Below, piece after piece: positions 52,599 to 61,990 of a stretch of 64,000 nucleotides of DNA. The notes under the pieces were generated by a model. The model did not search any database. It saw only the letters and a list, made by a program, of their open reading frames with translations, and was not told where the DNA came from. Numbering within the stretch: the first letter of the stretch is position 1; each line of letters opens with the position of its first letter. This stretch comes from Thozetella sp. PMI_491 (taxonomy: Eukaryota > Ascomycota > Sordariomycetes > Chaetosphaeriales > Chaetosphaeriaceae): positions 806,001 to 870,000 of the forward strand of contig MU270038.1 in the NCBI GenBank assembly GCA_021432635.1, in the 5' to 3' direction. The translations under genes and the position numbers were made by a program.

Positions 52599-53410
52599 TC
52601 ATGCCGCGCTCAAGGGCACATAGTTGATATTAACTAGCACGTAGTCCTGTGTTGTTATAGCACTCGCTATGCCTCTTTGTCAGCACCATTACTGCTTCAT
52701 GACAAAACTTATCGACAGGAGACACTCACGATTCTTCCAGACGATATTCCATCCGCCTAGCTTGGGAAACGCCGCCCAGCGACCGTCCTTGGCGCCTCCG
52801 GCCCATGTGAAAGCATTGACGGGACTGTCAGCCGTCGTGGTGTTGGTAGGTAGGTTGAAAGAGGTCCAGTCAAAGGTCGTGCCCGCGGTGACCTCTGTGG
52901 CCGCCGGCATCGTTACGTCCCTGATGCCAAACACCCCCTCGCTCTGGGACCCCAACATGGCGAGCACGTGGTCTATGATGCCGATTGGGTATGTATGCAG
53001 CTCTACTAGCGAGCTGTTCTTGTTGTCTATCTTGGACGGGTAGACCTGAAGCTGGGCAGAACTCTCGTTGTACACGCCAACTGTGTTATTATACAGCTGG
53101 AGATATTGGCCATTCAAACTCGTATCGTAGCTATTGGCCGGGCTGTTAGCAACAGTACGCCGATCCAACTATAGTAGCTGTCCCACCCTCGTTGGGGGGT
53201 GTAAGGCCAACCAGACCTCGCCACGAAGTTCGGGAAAGAAAGAGAAGTGCTGGTGTTGCGGCCGACTTACGTGGAGAGGCGAAGTGCATAAACTGTGAGC
53301 CCGGTCGAAGGAGGCTTCGGAGGAGCGCACAGAACCGGGATGGTCGTCGGCACTGATGCTGCTGTGGCCGTCGCGGCCAGCAGACTGAGAGAAAGGGCCT
53401 GCCACTTCAT
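52599..53410 (-). CDS. Secreted protein of unknown function
   Basis: Three exons: complement(52599..52672, 52730..53130, 53271..53410), 204 aa; introns 57 and 140 bp, phases agree. Residues 1-18 are a signal peptide (MKWQALSLSLLAATATAA). The mature chain has a beta-rich look: LTVYALRLSTYDTSLNGQYL, LYNNTVGVYNESS, VELHTYPIGIIDHVLAMLG, FDWTSFNLPTNTTT, WAAFPKLGGWNIVWKN and the end QDYVLVNINYVPLSAA. Several Asn-X-Ser/Thr sites suggest N-glycosylation. I recall similar secreted fungal proteins but no named domain. The last exon was chosen because it alone restores a long frame ending in the VxINYVPL-type strand; a different AG gives immediate stops. Confidence 0.72.
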
Positions 53411-54926
53411 GTTGATGGCAGCTTTGCCCGTGAGTCGAGTGTGTAAGTCCAGCGGGAGTGCTCCAGTGGTTTGGGTCTCAGGTTAGGGTATTAGGGCGCG
53501 CCAATGTCTTGCCGTCTCCGCACCCATCTCAAGGTTGACGCTTTATATGTTTTCCCAAAAAGAAGACTGGCGCTCCAAGGGTGTTTTATTGCGGTCCTGC
53601 CCGAGACGGCGGAGAAAGACGATCGATCGTTCCTGCTGAACTCTAACGGCCTTGAAGCATCGCCCACCACGTCACATGTGCGACCCCAAAGCTGCCATGA
53701 CTCCAGTTCTGGTGGTCGGCGCGTGTCTTGGCAACTTTAACAGCAATTAAAGCAATTACACGAGAATTGACGACAGATTCTTCCGAACTCAGAGCTGGTC
53801 CATTTTGCCCGCGGGCGAGCCGACCGGCGATCGACCGCAAGCGGCAGGTCGATCGTGCGCGGTGGAGGCCACAGCAAAGAAATATCTTCCAGCCAGCCTA
53901 CTAGGGCTCGCGGGAGTTATCCATACATTTAGCCATCTGAAAAGAGGCCCTTGGACCAGGTTGATGTCATTGAGGCGCCAGAAATTACCCGCCCGCCGAC
54001 CAGCCCCCTTTATTGCGTACCGACCTTGACTTAAGGTTTCACTGGCGGGAGGGGAGCTTGGGCTTGTACTTTGGCCATTGTCCAACCGTTCATGTTGCAT
54101 GCATCTGCACTGCCATGACTTGTGCTGATTTTCGCACCCGGGATTATGAACTTGTGCCCTGCAGATCGGAGCCTCATGGCAGTCCAGAGAACCAGAGGCA
54201 TTTCTACAACCAGGCAAGATCACGGCGCTAAGCAGCCGCCTTGAGCTAGCCGTAGCAAACCTAGATAAGAAGGTTCGGCCATGAGCATGTACCAAACCTG
54301 CGGCTGCGGGATCCGAAGACTTTCGTTATCTCGGAGGCCGCAAGCCATCTTGCACTAAAGCACGGCGAAGATCTTAAAGGCGGCCACATGGGCGCATCTC
54401 TAGTCCAACTTGTCGTGAGAACGATCACTAGTCCAGGACATACTCGCGCCATACAGTGTTACGATGTAGCTAATGGTTTAGCTTGAGTGCCATCAAGTTT
54501 AAGGGAGCTGAAAATAGCACACCAAGACCATATAGTTCCTAAATATGGAAGGGAGGTAATGGCCCACTACCAACTATCACCGCTGACAAGACCGTAATAG
54601 ATAATAGAGCCATGGCTCGCCTGCGTCGGCATTAGGTAGGGTTTACTATACTTTGGCCTTCTGCTTAAGGTGCCAAGAGCCCGGACAATAACCTTGTTGT
54701 CAACTTCTGGGAACCCCGGAGCCCCCTCCGCTTCGAAGCTACCCTCCACCTGTCAAACCGTCCCCTATTGTCGATCGTTGCAACCACGTCCAGCCATGAA
54801 GGTCAGCTATAAAAGAGAGCTGGGCCACATCAACGACCACGATGGCAGGAGGTTTGGTAGGCCAAGGTGGCATCTTCTTGAGAAGCTCGGTGGGCCCAAG
54901 AACCGGAGAATTTACCCGCCCATACA
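53411..54926. other. Gene-poor region upstream of a cysteine-rich gene
   Basis: Only short frames on both strands, none recognisable. The right end carries the promoter of the gene at 54927. Confidence 0.4.
54808..54815 (+). promoter_or_regulatory. TATA box (TATAAAAG)
   Basis: A canonical TATAAAAG lies 112-119 bp upstream of the ATG of the small cysteine-rich gene, the expected core-promoter distance. Confidence 0.5.
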
Positions 54927-55269
54927 ATGTTTGCCTCATTCTCCCTCCTTCCATGGACCGTTATCCTAGGGCTGGTCGGAGCCTCCACTATACCTGCATA
55001 TGAGGAACCGTGTGCTCCTCGCACTCTTTGCATCGATGGGCTGAACAAGTGCGGCGTTCGCTGGGGCGGGTAAGCATCCCGGATTCCTGGATCTCGCACT
55101 TCCCGCTACCCAGTCTGGATGCTAATCTCCTATATTTAGATGTTATGACATTTGCAACAAGACGGCTAAGCCAACCTCACCGTATTGCAGTATCACCACC
55201 ACAACTACCTCGACTTCTCCTCCCATTCCAACTACGGCACGCCCAGTGGCGCTGACGGCCTGGCAGTAG
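54927..55269 (+). CDS. Small secreted six-cysteine protein, effector-like
   Basis: Two exons: 54927..55069 and 55140..55269, 90 aa; 70-bp intron with GTAAGC donor, GCTAAT branch and TTTAG acceptor, splitting the second Gly of WGGC. Residues 1-20 are a signal peptide (MFASFSLLPWTVILGLVGAS). The mature part starts TIPAYEEP and holds six cysteines spaced C-x5-C-x6-C-x6-C-x3-C-x10-C (contexts EPCAP, LCID, KCGV, GCYD, DICN, YCSI). A Thr/Ser/Pro tail of about 25 residues follows. No continuous frame spans it, so ORF-based calling misses it. A perfect TATAAAAG sits 112 bp upstream. Small size, signal peptide and dense cysteines resemble fungal secreted effector or antimicrobial-type proteins; the role itself is unknown. 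Confidence 0.65.
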
Positions 55270-55818
55270 GATCGCCAGCTTGGTGGTAGTCGAGAACAGC
55301 CGGAGGTAGAGTTGATCCTGCTGGCCAGAGACTGTGTGAAGATAAAGGACTACCTTAAGAATTGCCATACTTGAGGCCCTTTCGCGCTGTCAATTTACTG
55401 TAGCGAGGTTGATCGGCATACTCTTCATATCGCGAAAATCGAGCAACAACATTATACAATGTCGAGAGTGCTCCCAAACCCTTACATCAAAGTGACTAGA
55501 CACGTATTTTGTATGTATAGACAGAGACGACCTTAGTTGCCCGTTGGCACCAAAGCTGCTACTGGCGACAGGCACTGGACTAGCTTTCTCTCCAGCTTGG
55601 GGTTCAAAAGGGGTTAAAAACACACAAACTATCTCTATGTACTTGACTCGACCCCTAACCCTGGCGCGACGGGATCCAAACGGTTCTTTGTTCGCAAACT
55701 AGCCGCCACTCTCCCGAGGAACGTGTTTGGGTTAACACTTTCTCTCAAAGGGCAAATACGGCGAGAACCGCGGTGAGCTCGTAGAAACAAGGTCTTTGGG
55801 CCACCAATATGAAGGAAA
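55270..55818. other. Intergenic, no gene seen
   Basis: This is the 3' flank of the cysteine-rich gene and the promoter of Dus4. Only short frames. Confidence 0.45.
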
Positions 55819-57272
55819 ATGGAGATAGATACGCCACAGTACGTTCTCCCGGCCTGCTTCAACGGCGACAACGTAGCGAGCATGAGTCAACCGTCTTGGG
55901 CTGCTACCAGGCTGCTCATACGACCTTCTTCGAGCTATCAACTAATAATGATCACCTTATAGCCCGTTAAAGATATTTGACCTGGCCAAGGCGCATGGGC
56001 GTCTAGTTTATACCTCCGCCCCTATGGTCAGGTACAGCAAGGTCTGGCCCCCCCCCCCCCCCCCCCCCCCCCCCTTTTCCTTTCTACCAAAGGTACAGAT
56101 ATTGACGGGAAGGCAGCTCGCGTTCCGTCAGACTGCGTACGCGTATGGAACCGACATTTGCTGGACGCCCATGATCTTGGCTAAGGAGTTTAACAGGAAC
56201 AGCTTCGCCCGAGACAGCGGTCAGCCCTGCCCCCCCTTCCTATCTCTCCTCAACTGGTGCTGGTGGCTGACAGTGTCCAGACCTGACGCTCTCGACCCAG
56301 GGCCCACAACCCCCGACCATCGTTCAGTTCGGGGCAAATTCGCCGACAGAGCTGGCGAGGGCATCGGCCCTCGTGGCCCCCTACGTCAGCGGCGTCGACC
56401 TGAACTGCGGATGTCCGCAGTCTTGGGCATGTGCCGAGACCCTCGGTGCGGCTCTGATGGAGAAGCGCGAGCTAGTGCGGGACCTGGTGGTCGAGACGCG
56501 CAAGAAGCTCGAGGAGGACGGCTGGGACGTCGGCAAGGAGAAGGCCATGGACAGCCCCAGCGGCAGGAGCGTGAGCGTCAAGATCCGGATCCACAAGGAC
56601 CTTCGCAAGACGATGGACTGGATCACCACGGTGCTAGGCCCGGAACAGGACCGCAACATCGACTTCCTCACAATCCACCCCCGGCTGAGGAGCACCCCGT
56701 CTACCACCCCCATCAACGTTGAGGCTCTGGAGCTGCTGACGTCCACGTTTGGGGACAAGTTACCCATCCTTGTGTCGGGCGATGTCTTTGCGCTCAGCTA
56801 CCTGCCTTTTACCTCGCCTCTACATCCTACCGCCGCCACTATCTCCGCTTCTACCCTCCCGCGAGGGGTAAATGGGGAAGCAACCCGGGACAACTCAGCC
56901 GACAAATCCTCCCCGACTCCCGCAATCCACATCCCGAAGCTGTCGGGGCTCATGTCCGCCCGCGCCATCTTGGCGAATCCCGGCCTATTCTCCGGCCTAG
57001 ACGTCTGCACCTGGGATGTGGTCGAGACTTTCATGAACAATGTTGCTCGCGCCCCCATCCCGTACAGGCTGACTCTGCACCACCTTAGCGAGATGTGCGC
57101 GCCGGGCATGGGTTCAGACAAACGCGCGTTGCTCAACAAACAGGAGCGGAAGGAGATGCAGGCGTGCGAGAACTGGGTTGAGCTGGTCGACTTCTTGGAC
57201 GAGAAGATTGCTCAACACACGCAAGCCGACGGGCTGAGAAGGAATAATACACCAAATACGCAGCGACGATAG
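55819..57272 (+). CDS. DUS4: tRNA-dihydrouridine synthase, Dus4-type (U20a/U20b)
   Basis: Four exons: 55819..55838, 55963..56041, 56117..56219 and 56281..57272, 397 aa. This FMN enzyme reduces uridine to dihydrouridine in the tRNA D-loop using NADPH. The tiny first exon encodes MEIDTP plus part of a His codon. It then joins PLKIFDLAKAHGRLVYTSAP and MVRYSKLAFRQTAYAYGTD, the family FMN-barrel start. Further blocks: CWTPMILAKEFNRNSFARDS, QPPTIVQFGANSP, GVDLNCGCPQSWACAETLGA (catalytic Cys in GCPQ), VKIRIHKDL, ILVSGDVFAL and LSGLMSARAILANPGLFSG. Intron 2 holds a run of 27 C. An insertion of about 45 residues (about 245-290) precedes the last block. The frame agrees at every junction. Confidence 0.9.
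56048..56074 (+). repeat. Homopolymer C27 in Dus4 intron 2
   Basis: There are 27 consecutive C starting six bases after the donor GT of Dus4 intron 2 (56042-56116). Confidence 0.9.
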
Positions 57273-57820
57273 TCTCCCTAACTAGACCCCCGCTAGCTGA
57301 CTCTCGTAGAAAGATATGGAGACAGGTGAGACGGTATCACAATCACTGACCTCTTCCGGGCGAGTTTATGGATTCTTTATGATAAAGCATCCTGGGATAT
57401 CATGGTCTACCTGCTCGCTTTGTATGGTCCAAATAGCAACCGCTGCGCGATCGCACCAGAGCCCGCCACGGCAACCTCGGCTGGTGTAGACCACTAGCGA
57501 GGGATGTGCTCAGCCGGCTCTCTCAAAGGTGCTGGTACGCTTCCGCCTACAACGTCCGAGGTGGAAAAAGGCCGACAAGCAAGAACCTCTGCCCTATTGT
57601 ACACTCCTCCGGGCTTGGCTCGAACGGGCCGATACGCCCGGAGAATAATTAAAAAAAAAGAGAAATTCAGTGTCCAGACAGTATCGTTCATGCCATGCCT
57701 GCCTCCCTCGGGTGAACGCCAAAAAGCCATCCCCAAGACACTTAGATGGAAGCGAAGTGAAAATAAACAATGCAGTGAAAAGATTCGAAGATGGGGTATT
57801 CCCCGCTCGTGCGAGGTCCG
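57273..57820. other. Intergenic, convergent 3' ends
   Basis: No gene seen between Dus4 and the cyclin gene, which converge here. Short frames only. Confidence 0.5.
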
Positions 57821-59267
57821 CTATGGCTCAATGACCTCGCCTTCGTCCTCGTCGGCCGTCCGCGCTCGCTTAGCCCGTCGCTCTCCGTCCGAGTCCAAGT
57901 CTAGGTCGGGGGTCTTCCTCTTCACGGGAATATCTTTCCCGTTGGGCCTGCCTTCATGAAGGCTCAAATCGTTTGCGACCGCCTTGAGGACTGCATCGGA
58001 ATCGCCCCGGCCTATGTCGAACTGGCTTTCCCTCTTAATGTCGGCATCATCTTCGTCGCGGTCGCCCCGGTCACGGTCGATGCCGCGGGCCCGCGGACTC
58101 TGCGTACCACGGTCCGTGCCAATCGGGGTGCCGTTGCTCGAGCCGGCCTCCGTCTGGCTGTGAATCGTCTCACCCCGGCGGCGAGTGCTCTCCAGGTTGA
58201 ACACGGGCGACTGCGGGTACTTGGAGTCCTGCTTGCGGAGCGGGTTCTCTTTGTAGAACTCGGCCATCATCTCCACCGCCTTCACGATGTGGGCCTCGTT
58301 GGCCCGCAGGAATTTCCACCAAGGACCCCCGCTCAGGTCGTCAATCTTCTCGTGCGTTACCGAGGTGGCGAAGAAGATGGCGGCGATGGCAAGGTCGCGC
58401 GCGCCGAGCATTAGCGGCAGGATGGTCAGACATGAGTCGTTGCAGAAGGCCCAGGCCGAGTCTCGCAGCTTGCGGTTGTGCAGGAGATCGAGCGTCCCGA
58501 GGTGCTCGTACAGCTGCTGATAGGGATTTTCGATGACCAAGTCGAAGGTCAGCATCTCGAGCATCAATTCCTCGTAGGCCAGGATGCTGTCGCGCCACCT
58601 CCAGTATTCCTTGCTCTGCTCGTCGATGACGAGCTTCGCGTTCTTCTGCGCAACGCGGGCGACCGCGATAATCAGATCCTTGGTCTTTCGGCAGTTCTCC
58701 TCGGTCTTGTTGGCGAGGAAGAGGGCGGTCGCCGCGATGTTCTAGGGGTATAACGAGGTAAGCATTGGCGCTTCGCCTAAGGCCACTTTCAGGAGTGACG
58801 GTGCCACTTACATAGTGATGTATTCCGCCCTTCTCCTCCACCATGCTAAGCCGCATGTAGAGACGATGGAAGAAGACGCCAGCAACCCACAACGTAATCA
58901 TGGGGAGGTCCAGCAGGATGCCGGCCTGGTAGATGAAGTTTACGCCCTTGGCTCGCCGCAATCTCTCCTCCTGTAGCGACAGGCCCTCTATTATGCTCGG
59001 AGTGCTGGCTACCTCGTCGGCGGTGAAGAACCATTGGTTGGGTCGCTCGACCGAGGGACGCGGGGGGGTCGACTGCGCTGGGGACGGCGCGCTCCTGCGC
59101 GATTGCGGGCGCGGAGGCGAGTTCCTCGAGCTGTAGGAGGGAGGCGATGGGACGGCGGGCGGGACATCGCGTCTCCGGACGGGCGACTTGGAGGGCCGGT
59201 CCAGGTGCGATGGCTTGGGCGGCAAGGAAGGCGGCACGTAGCCTTCTCGAACGCCTCCGTATGACAT
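57821..59267 (-). CDS. Transcriptional cyclin, K/T (Pch1/Bur2) type
   Basis: Two exons: complement(57821..58741, 58812..59267), 458 aa; a 70-bp phase-0 intron separates GIHHY from NIAAT inside the cyclin box. Such cyclins partner Cdk9/Bur1 or CTDK kinases that phosphorylate the RNA polymerase II tail. The N-terminal about 95 residues are Pro/Ser-rich. The cyclin core starts NQWFFTADEVASTPSIIEGL (about 96-115), then FIYQAGILLDLPMITLWVAG, FHRLYMRLSM and IAATALFLANKTEENCRK, and the second fold with LMLEMLTFDLVIENPYQQLY and LGARDLAIAAIFFATS. The tail is disordered and charged (ESTRRRGETIHSQ, DRDRGDRDEDDADIK) with a nuclear-signal-like RRAKRAR. Cyclin L is a less likely alternative. Confidence 0.83.
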
Positions 59268-59947
59268 GGTCGCCGGTGCGCTGCCCTGGCGATGGTGCAA
59301 TTTGATGGGCTGCTTGGCTTCTGACGTTTCCTCCCCTGCTCGCCCGTCAGAATATGATCGATGCTGTGCTGCGCATGAGCGGTTGCGCCGAGACGTGAGG
59401 CCGGGGTTGTGGGCGTGCTTGGTGAGTCGTTCGCGGGGCGCAAAACCTGTTGGCAGAAAGATGGTGGTGGCAGTGACGACGGTCTCCAATTTGTTGCAGG
59501 GACAACGAGCTTGCAACTTTATCGCAGATAACCGGCGGGCCAGCCATGGCAAATGGGTGTCTTGCCCCCCCAACTGGCCCGTGCACGCTCCTTTCACCTC
59601 CTCTCGCTGCCGTTCTCGCCTCGCCTCCCCCGGGATTGGAGACTAGACTATTTAGGTTATCCCTTTTTCTGATAGAGGGGTAACATATTGCACGGAGTAT
59701 GCAGGGAAGCCCGAGATGCAGCGCTCAGGAGCTACGGATTGACAAGATGCTCACCGATTGGTTGCCCTAGGCGAGGCAAGCTTGCCGCCCGAGCCGACCG
59801 TTTGCTGGCCGACTTCCAGCCGGATTCACCTTGATGGAATCCTGAGAGTTAGAGATGGGACGGAAGGGAGCGGGCCCGAGCATCGCTTGCTATTTCCTTT
59901 CTATGGGGGTATCATGTCAATCGATTTTATCTTTTCCGCCTCTGCCC
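59268..59947. other. Intergenic: cyclin promoter and PRP4 3' flank
   Basis: No gene seen. Frames extending upstream from the cyclin ATG are treated as leader sequence. Confidence 0.5.
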
Positions 59948-61615
59948 TCAGTAGTCGTACATGCTCTCCAGGTCGTTCCGGCCCCAGAGCTTGACAGTCC
60001 GGTCGTTTCCGCCACTCACAATCCACTTTCCGTCTCGGCTCACATCGCAGCTGGCGACCGGCCCCGTGTGCGCGCTCAGGGTTTGGATTGGTGCCCAGTC
60101 GCCCGCGGAGAAGAGGTTGACCTTGTTGTCAAACCCGGCCGAGACCACGAACGAACTGGTCTTGAGCGGAAGCTGCCCGCCATTCTCATCCACGCCCGGC
60201 GGTACCGTGCCGTCGATCGGGTCGTCAAGCCCCTTGAACCATCGTACATCTGCGACCGCGCTGGTGTGGGCTCCGATCCCGCCGACTACCTGCACCTTCC
60301 TGACATCCCAAATCTTGATCCATCCGTCGGCCGAAGCGCTGACGACGCGGTGACCATCCGAGCTCCAGTCGAGGCCATAGATGGGCTTAATGTGGCCGTC
60401 CATGATCATGACGGTCCGGCCCGTTCGGAGGTCCCATATCCTGCCGACGCTGTCCTGCCCTGCGCTCGCTAACAGCGACCCATCGGTATTGAAGCTTACG
60501 GCGTACACTCCACTGGAGTGGCCCTCTTGCAAGAGGAGTTCCGTCCTGGACTCGACATCCCAGAGTCTCCAGCTCGTATCATCGGACGCCGAGGCAAGAT
60601 ACTTTCCGGAGGGATGGAAGTCAACGCGACAGACGCGGTGCGTGTGGCCTGCGAGGGTGGCCACTGGTGTGGACTGGGTCAGGGACCAAAGATGAATCTG
60701 CCCTTCGGCACCGCCAGACGCCAGGTTGACCGTGTCAGGTGAGACGTTGTGTTCTGTGAGGGTCGAGCCTGGCATCCACGCGACACCGCTGATTTTGTTG
60801 GTATGTCCTCTGAAGATCTGTTTCTGCTCCAGATTCGGCACGTCGAAGAGCTTTAGCGACCCTCCCCAGTTGCCGACTGCTACGAGCTGGCCACTGGGCG
60901 AAAATCTTGTGATGCTGACATTCCGGTCGCCCGCAGCCTGACTGCCCTGTAGCTCGAAAGCCTGCAGCCTCTCCTTGACCTGCTTCTGGAACTTCGCTCT
61001 CGTCTTGTTCTGGATCTTCGCGTCCTGCCTCTGGAACTGAATCCTCTTCTTGGTCCGCGGAAGGGAGAAGAGGGCGATTGCTCGGCGTGCCTCGAGTAGC
61101 TCCTTGCTACCTCTCGAGTAAAACTCTTCCTCCTGCTCCTCGTCCTCGTCTTCGTCCTCGTCAATGTCTGCCATCTCTACGTCCGCAGTCTCGCCAGCGC
61201 CATGCTGCGCTATGTTGGTGAGTAGCTCTCGTAATCTGTCACGCCTGTCGCCTGGGCCCTCGCCAAACAGCGTGACGGGTTCGCCGAGCTCTCGCAGCTT
61301 CGTGCGCACGTGGCCATCGTTTGTAGGAACAGCTATGGAGGCGGCAAGTCTCTTCCGGTCGAACTGGGCGTTAAGGGCAGATGCCTTTTCAGGCGCAATC
61401 CCACCCGCGCCGGCACCTGGGATATCGTAGTCAGTGTCGATGGGGATAGAATCTAGGTCAATCCCCCCGCGCTCCTGTGGGCGTCGTGGCTGGTCAGTAT
61501 TTGGTCGCGCTGAAAGGTTGAGCCAGCTGCTATAGCCACCGGGGAGGGGGCAAGAGGGAGAACAAACCTCCGCTTCCATGTCCTCCACATATGCTTGGCG
61601 CGATGGGTGCATCAT
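59948..61615 (-). CDS. PRP4: U4/U6 snRNP splicing factor PRP4 (WD40)
   Basis: The frame is continuous over 555 codons, but a likely 78-bp in-frame intron (61490..61567, donor GTTTGT, acceptor ACCAG) gives complement(59948..61489, 61568..61615), 529 aa. PRP4 scaffolds the U4/U6.U5 tri-snRNP together with PRP3. The N-terminal region has [16 protein letters not shown], the SFM/PRP4-like block [25 protein letters not shown] (split: [33 protein letters not shown]) and an acidic run ([13 protein letters not shown]). Seven WD repeats follow, clear ones including [71 protein letters not shown] and [20 protein letters not shown], ending [12 protein letters not shown]. Two ATGs are adjacent at 61615 and 61612. 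Confidence 0.92.
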   Translation of the reverse strand: MMHPSRQAYVEDMEAEVCSPSCPLPGGYSSWLNLSARPNTDQPRRPQERGGIDLDSIPIDTDYDIPGAGAGGIAPEKASALNAQFDRKRLAASIAVPTNDGHVRTKLRELGEPVTLFGEGPGDRRDRLRELLTNIAQHGAGETADVEMADIDEDEDEDEEQEEEFYSRGSKELLEARRAIALFSLPRTKKRIQFQRQDAKIQNKTRAKFQKQVKERLQAFELQGSQAAGDRNVSITRFSPSGQLVAVGNWGGSLKLFDVPNLEQKQIFRGHTNKISGVAWMPGSTLTEHNVSPDTVNLASGGAEGQIHLWSLTQSTPVATLAGHTHRVCRVDFHPSGKYLASASDDTSWRLWDVESRTELLLQEGHSSGVYAVSFNTDGSLLASAGQDSVGRIWDLRTGRTVMIMDGHIKPIYGLDWSSDGHRVVSASADGWIKIWDVRKVQVVGGIGAHTSAVADVRWFKGLDDPIDGTVPPGVDENGGQLPLKTSSFVVSAGFDNKVNLFSAGDWAPIQTLSAHTGPVASCDVSRDGKWIVSGGNDRTVKLWGRNDLESMYDY

Positions 61616-61990
61616 CGTTGCGACTTTTTGAGGTGCCTGGTTCCAGGTGTGCGGACGAGAAACAGGCGGCTACGATAAAAACTGCAAGGCTCGATAAAGC
61701 TCCATTGCCCGTCGCGACTTTAAAATTCAACCGCTACGCACCCTAACCCTTGGAACCGCGTCCCGCATCTACACCCGCCAAGACCAGCGCTATAACCGTA
61801 GTATAACATACTTCCCGCAAATTGTCGTTACTCAACTCCATGTTTTGTCCTGAATTTACGGATACATAAATGTACAGTGCAGCGTAGAGCCTCGTCTTCT
61901 ACCTTAGCCTACAGGGAAACTCCTGCTATATATCCACCAAATCAAAGGAGCAGCATTACCGCTGACACCGCGCGCACCCTTGGCAGCCTT
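61616..61990. other. Intergenic: PRP4 promoter and ADE2 3' flank
   Basis: No gene seen. An AT-rich patch near 61790-61880 fits 3' UTR sequence. Confidence 0.5.

Noticed and set aside
56024-56722. 232-codon frame with a nine-proline run
   Set aside because: It reads through the poly-C intron of Dus4 and then leaves the conserved Dus frame.
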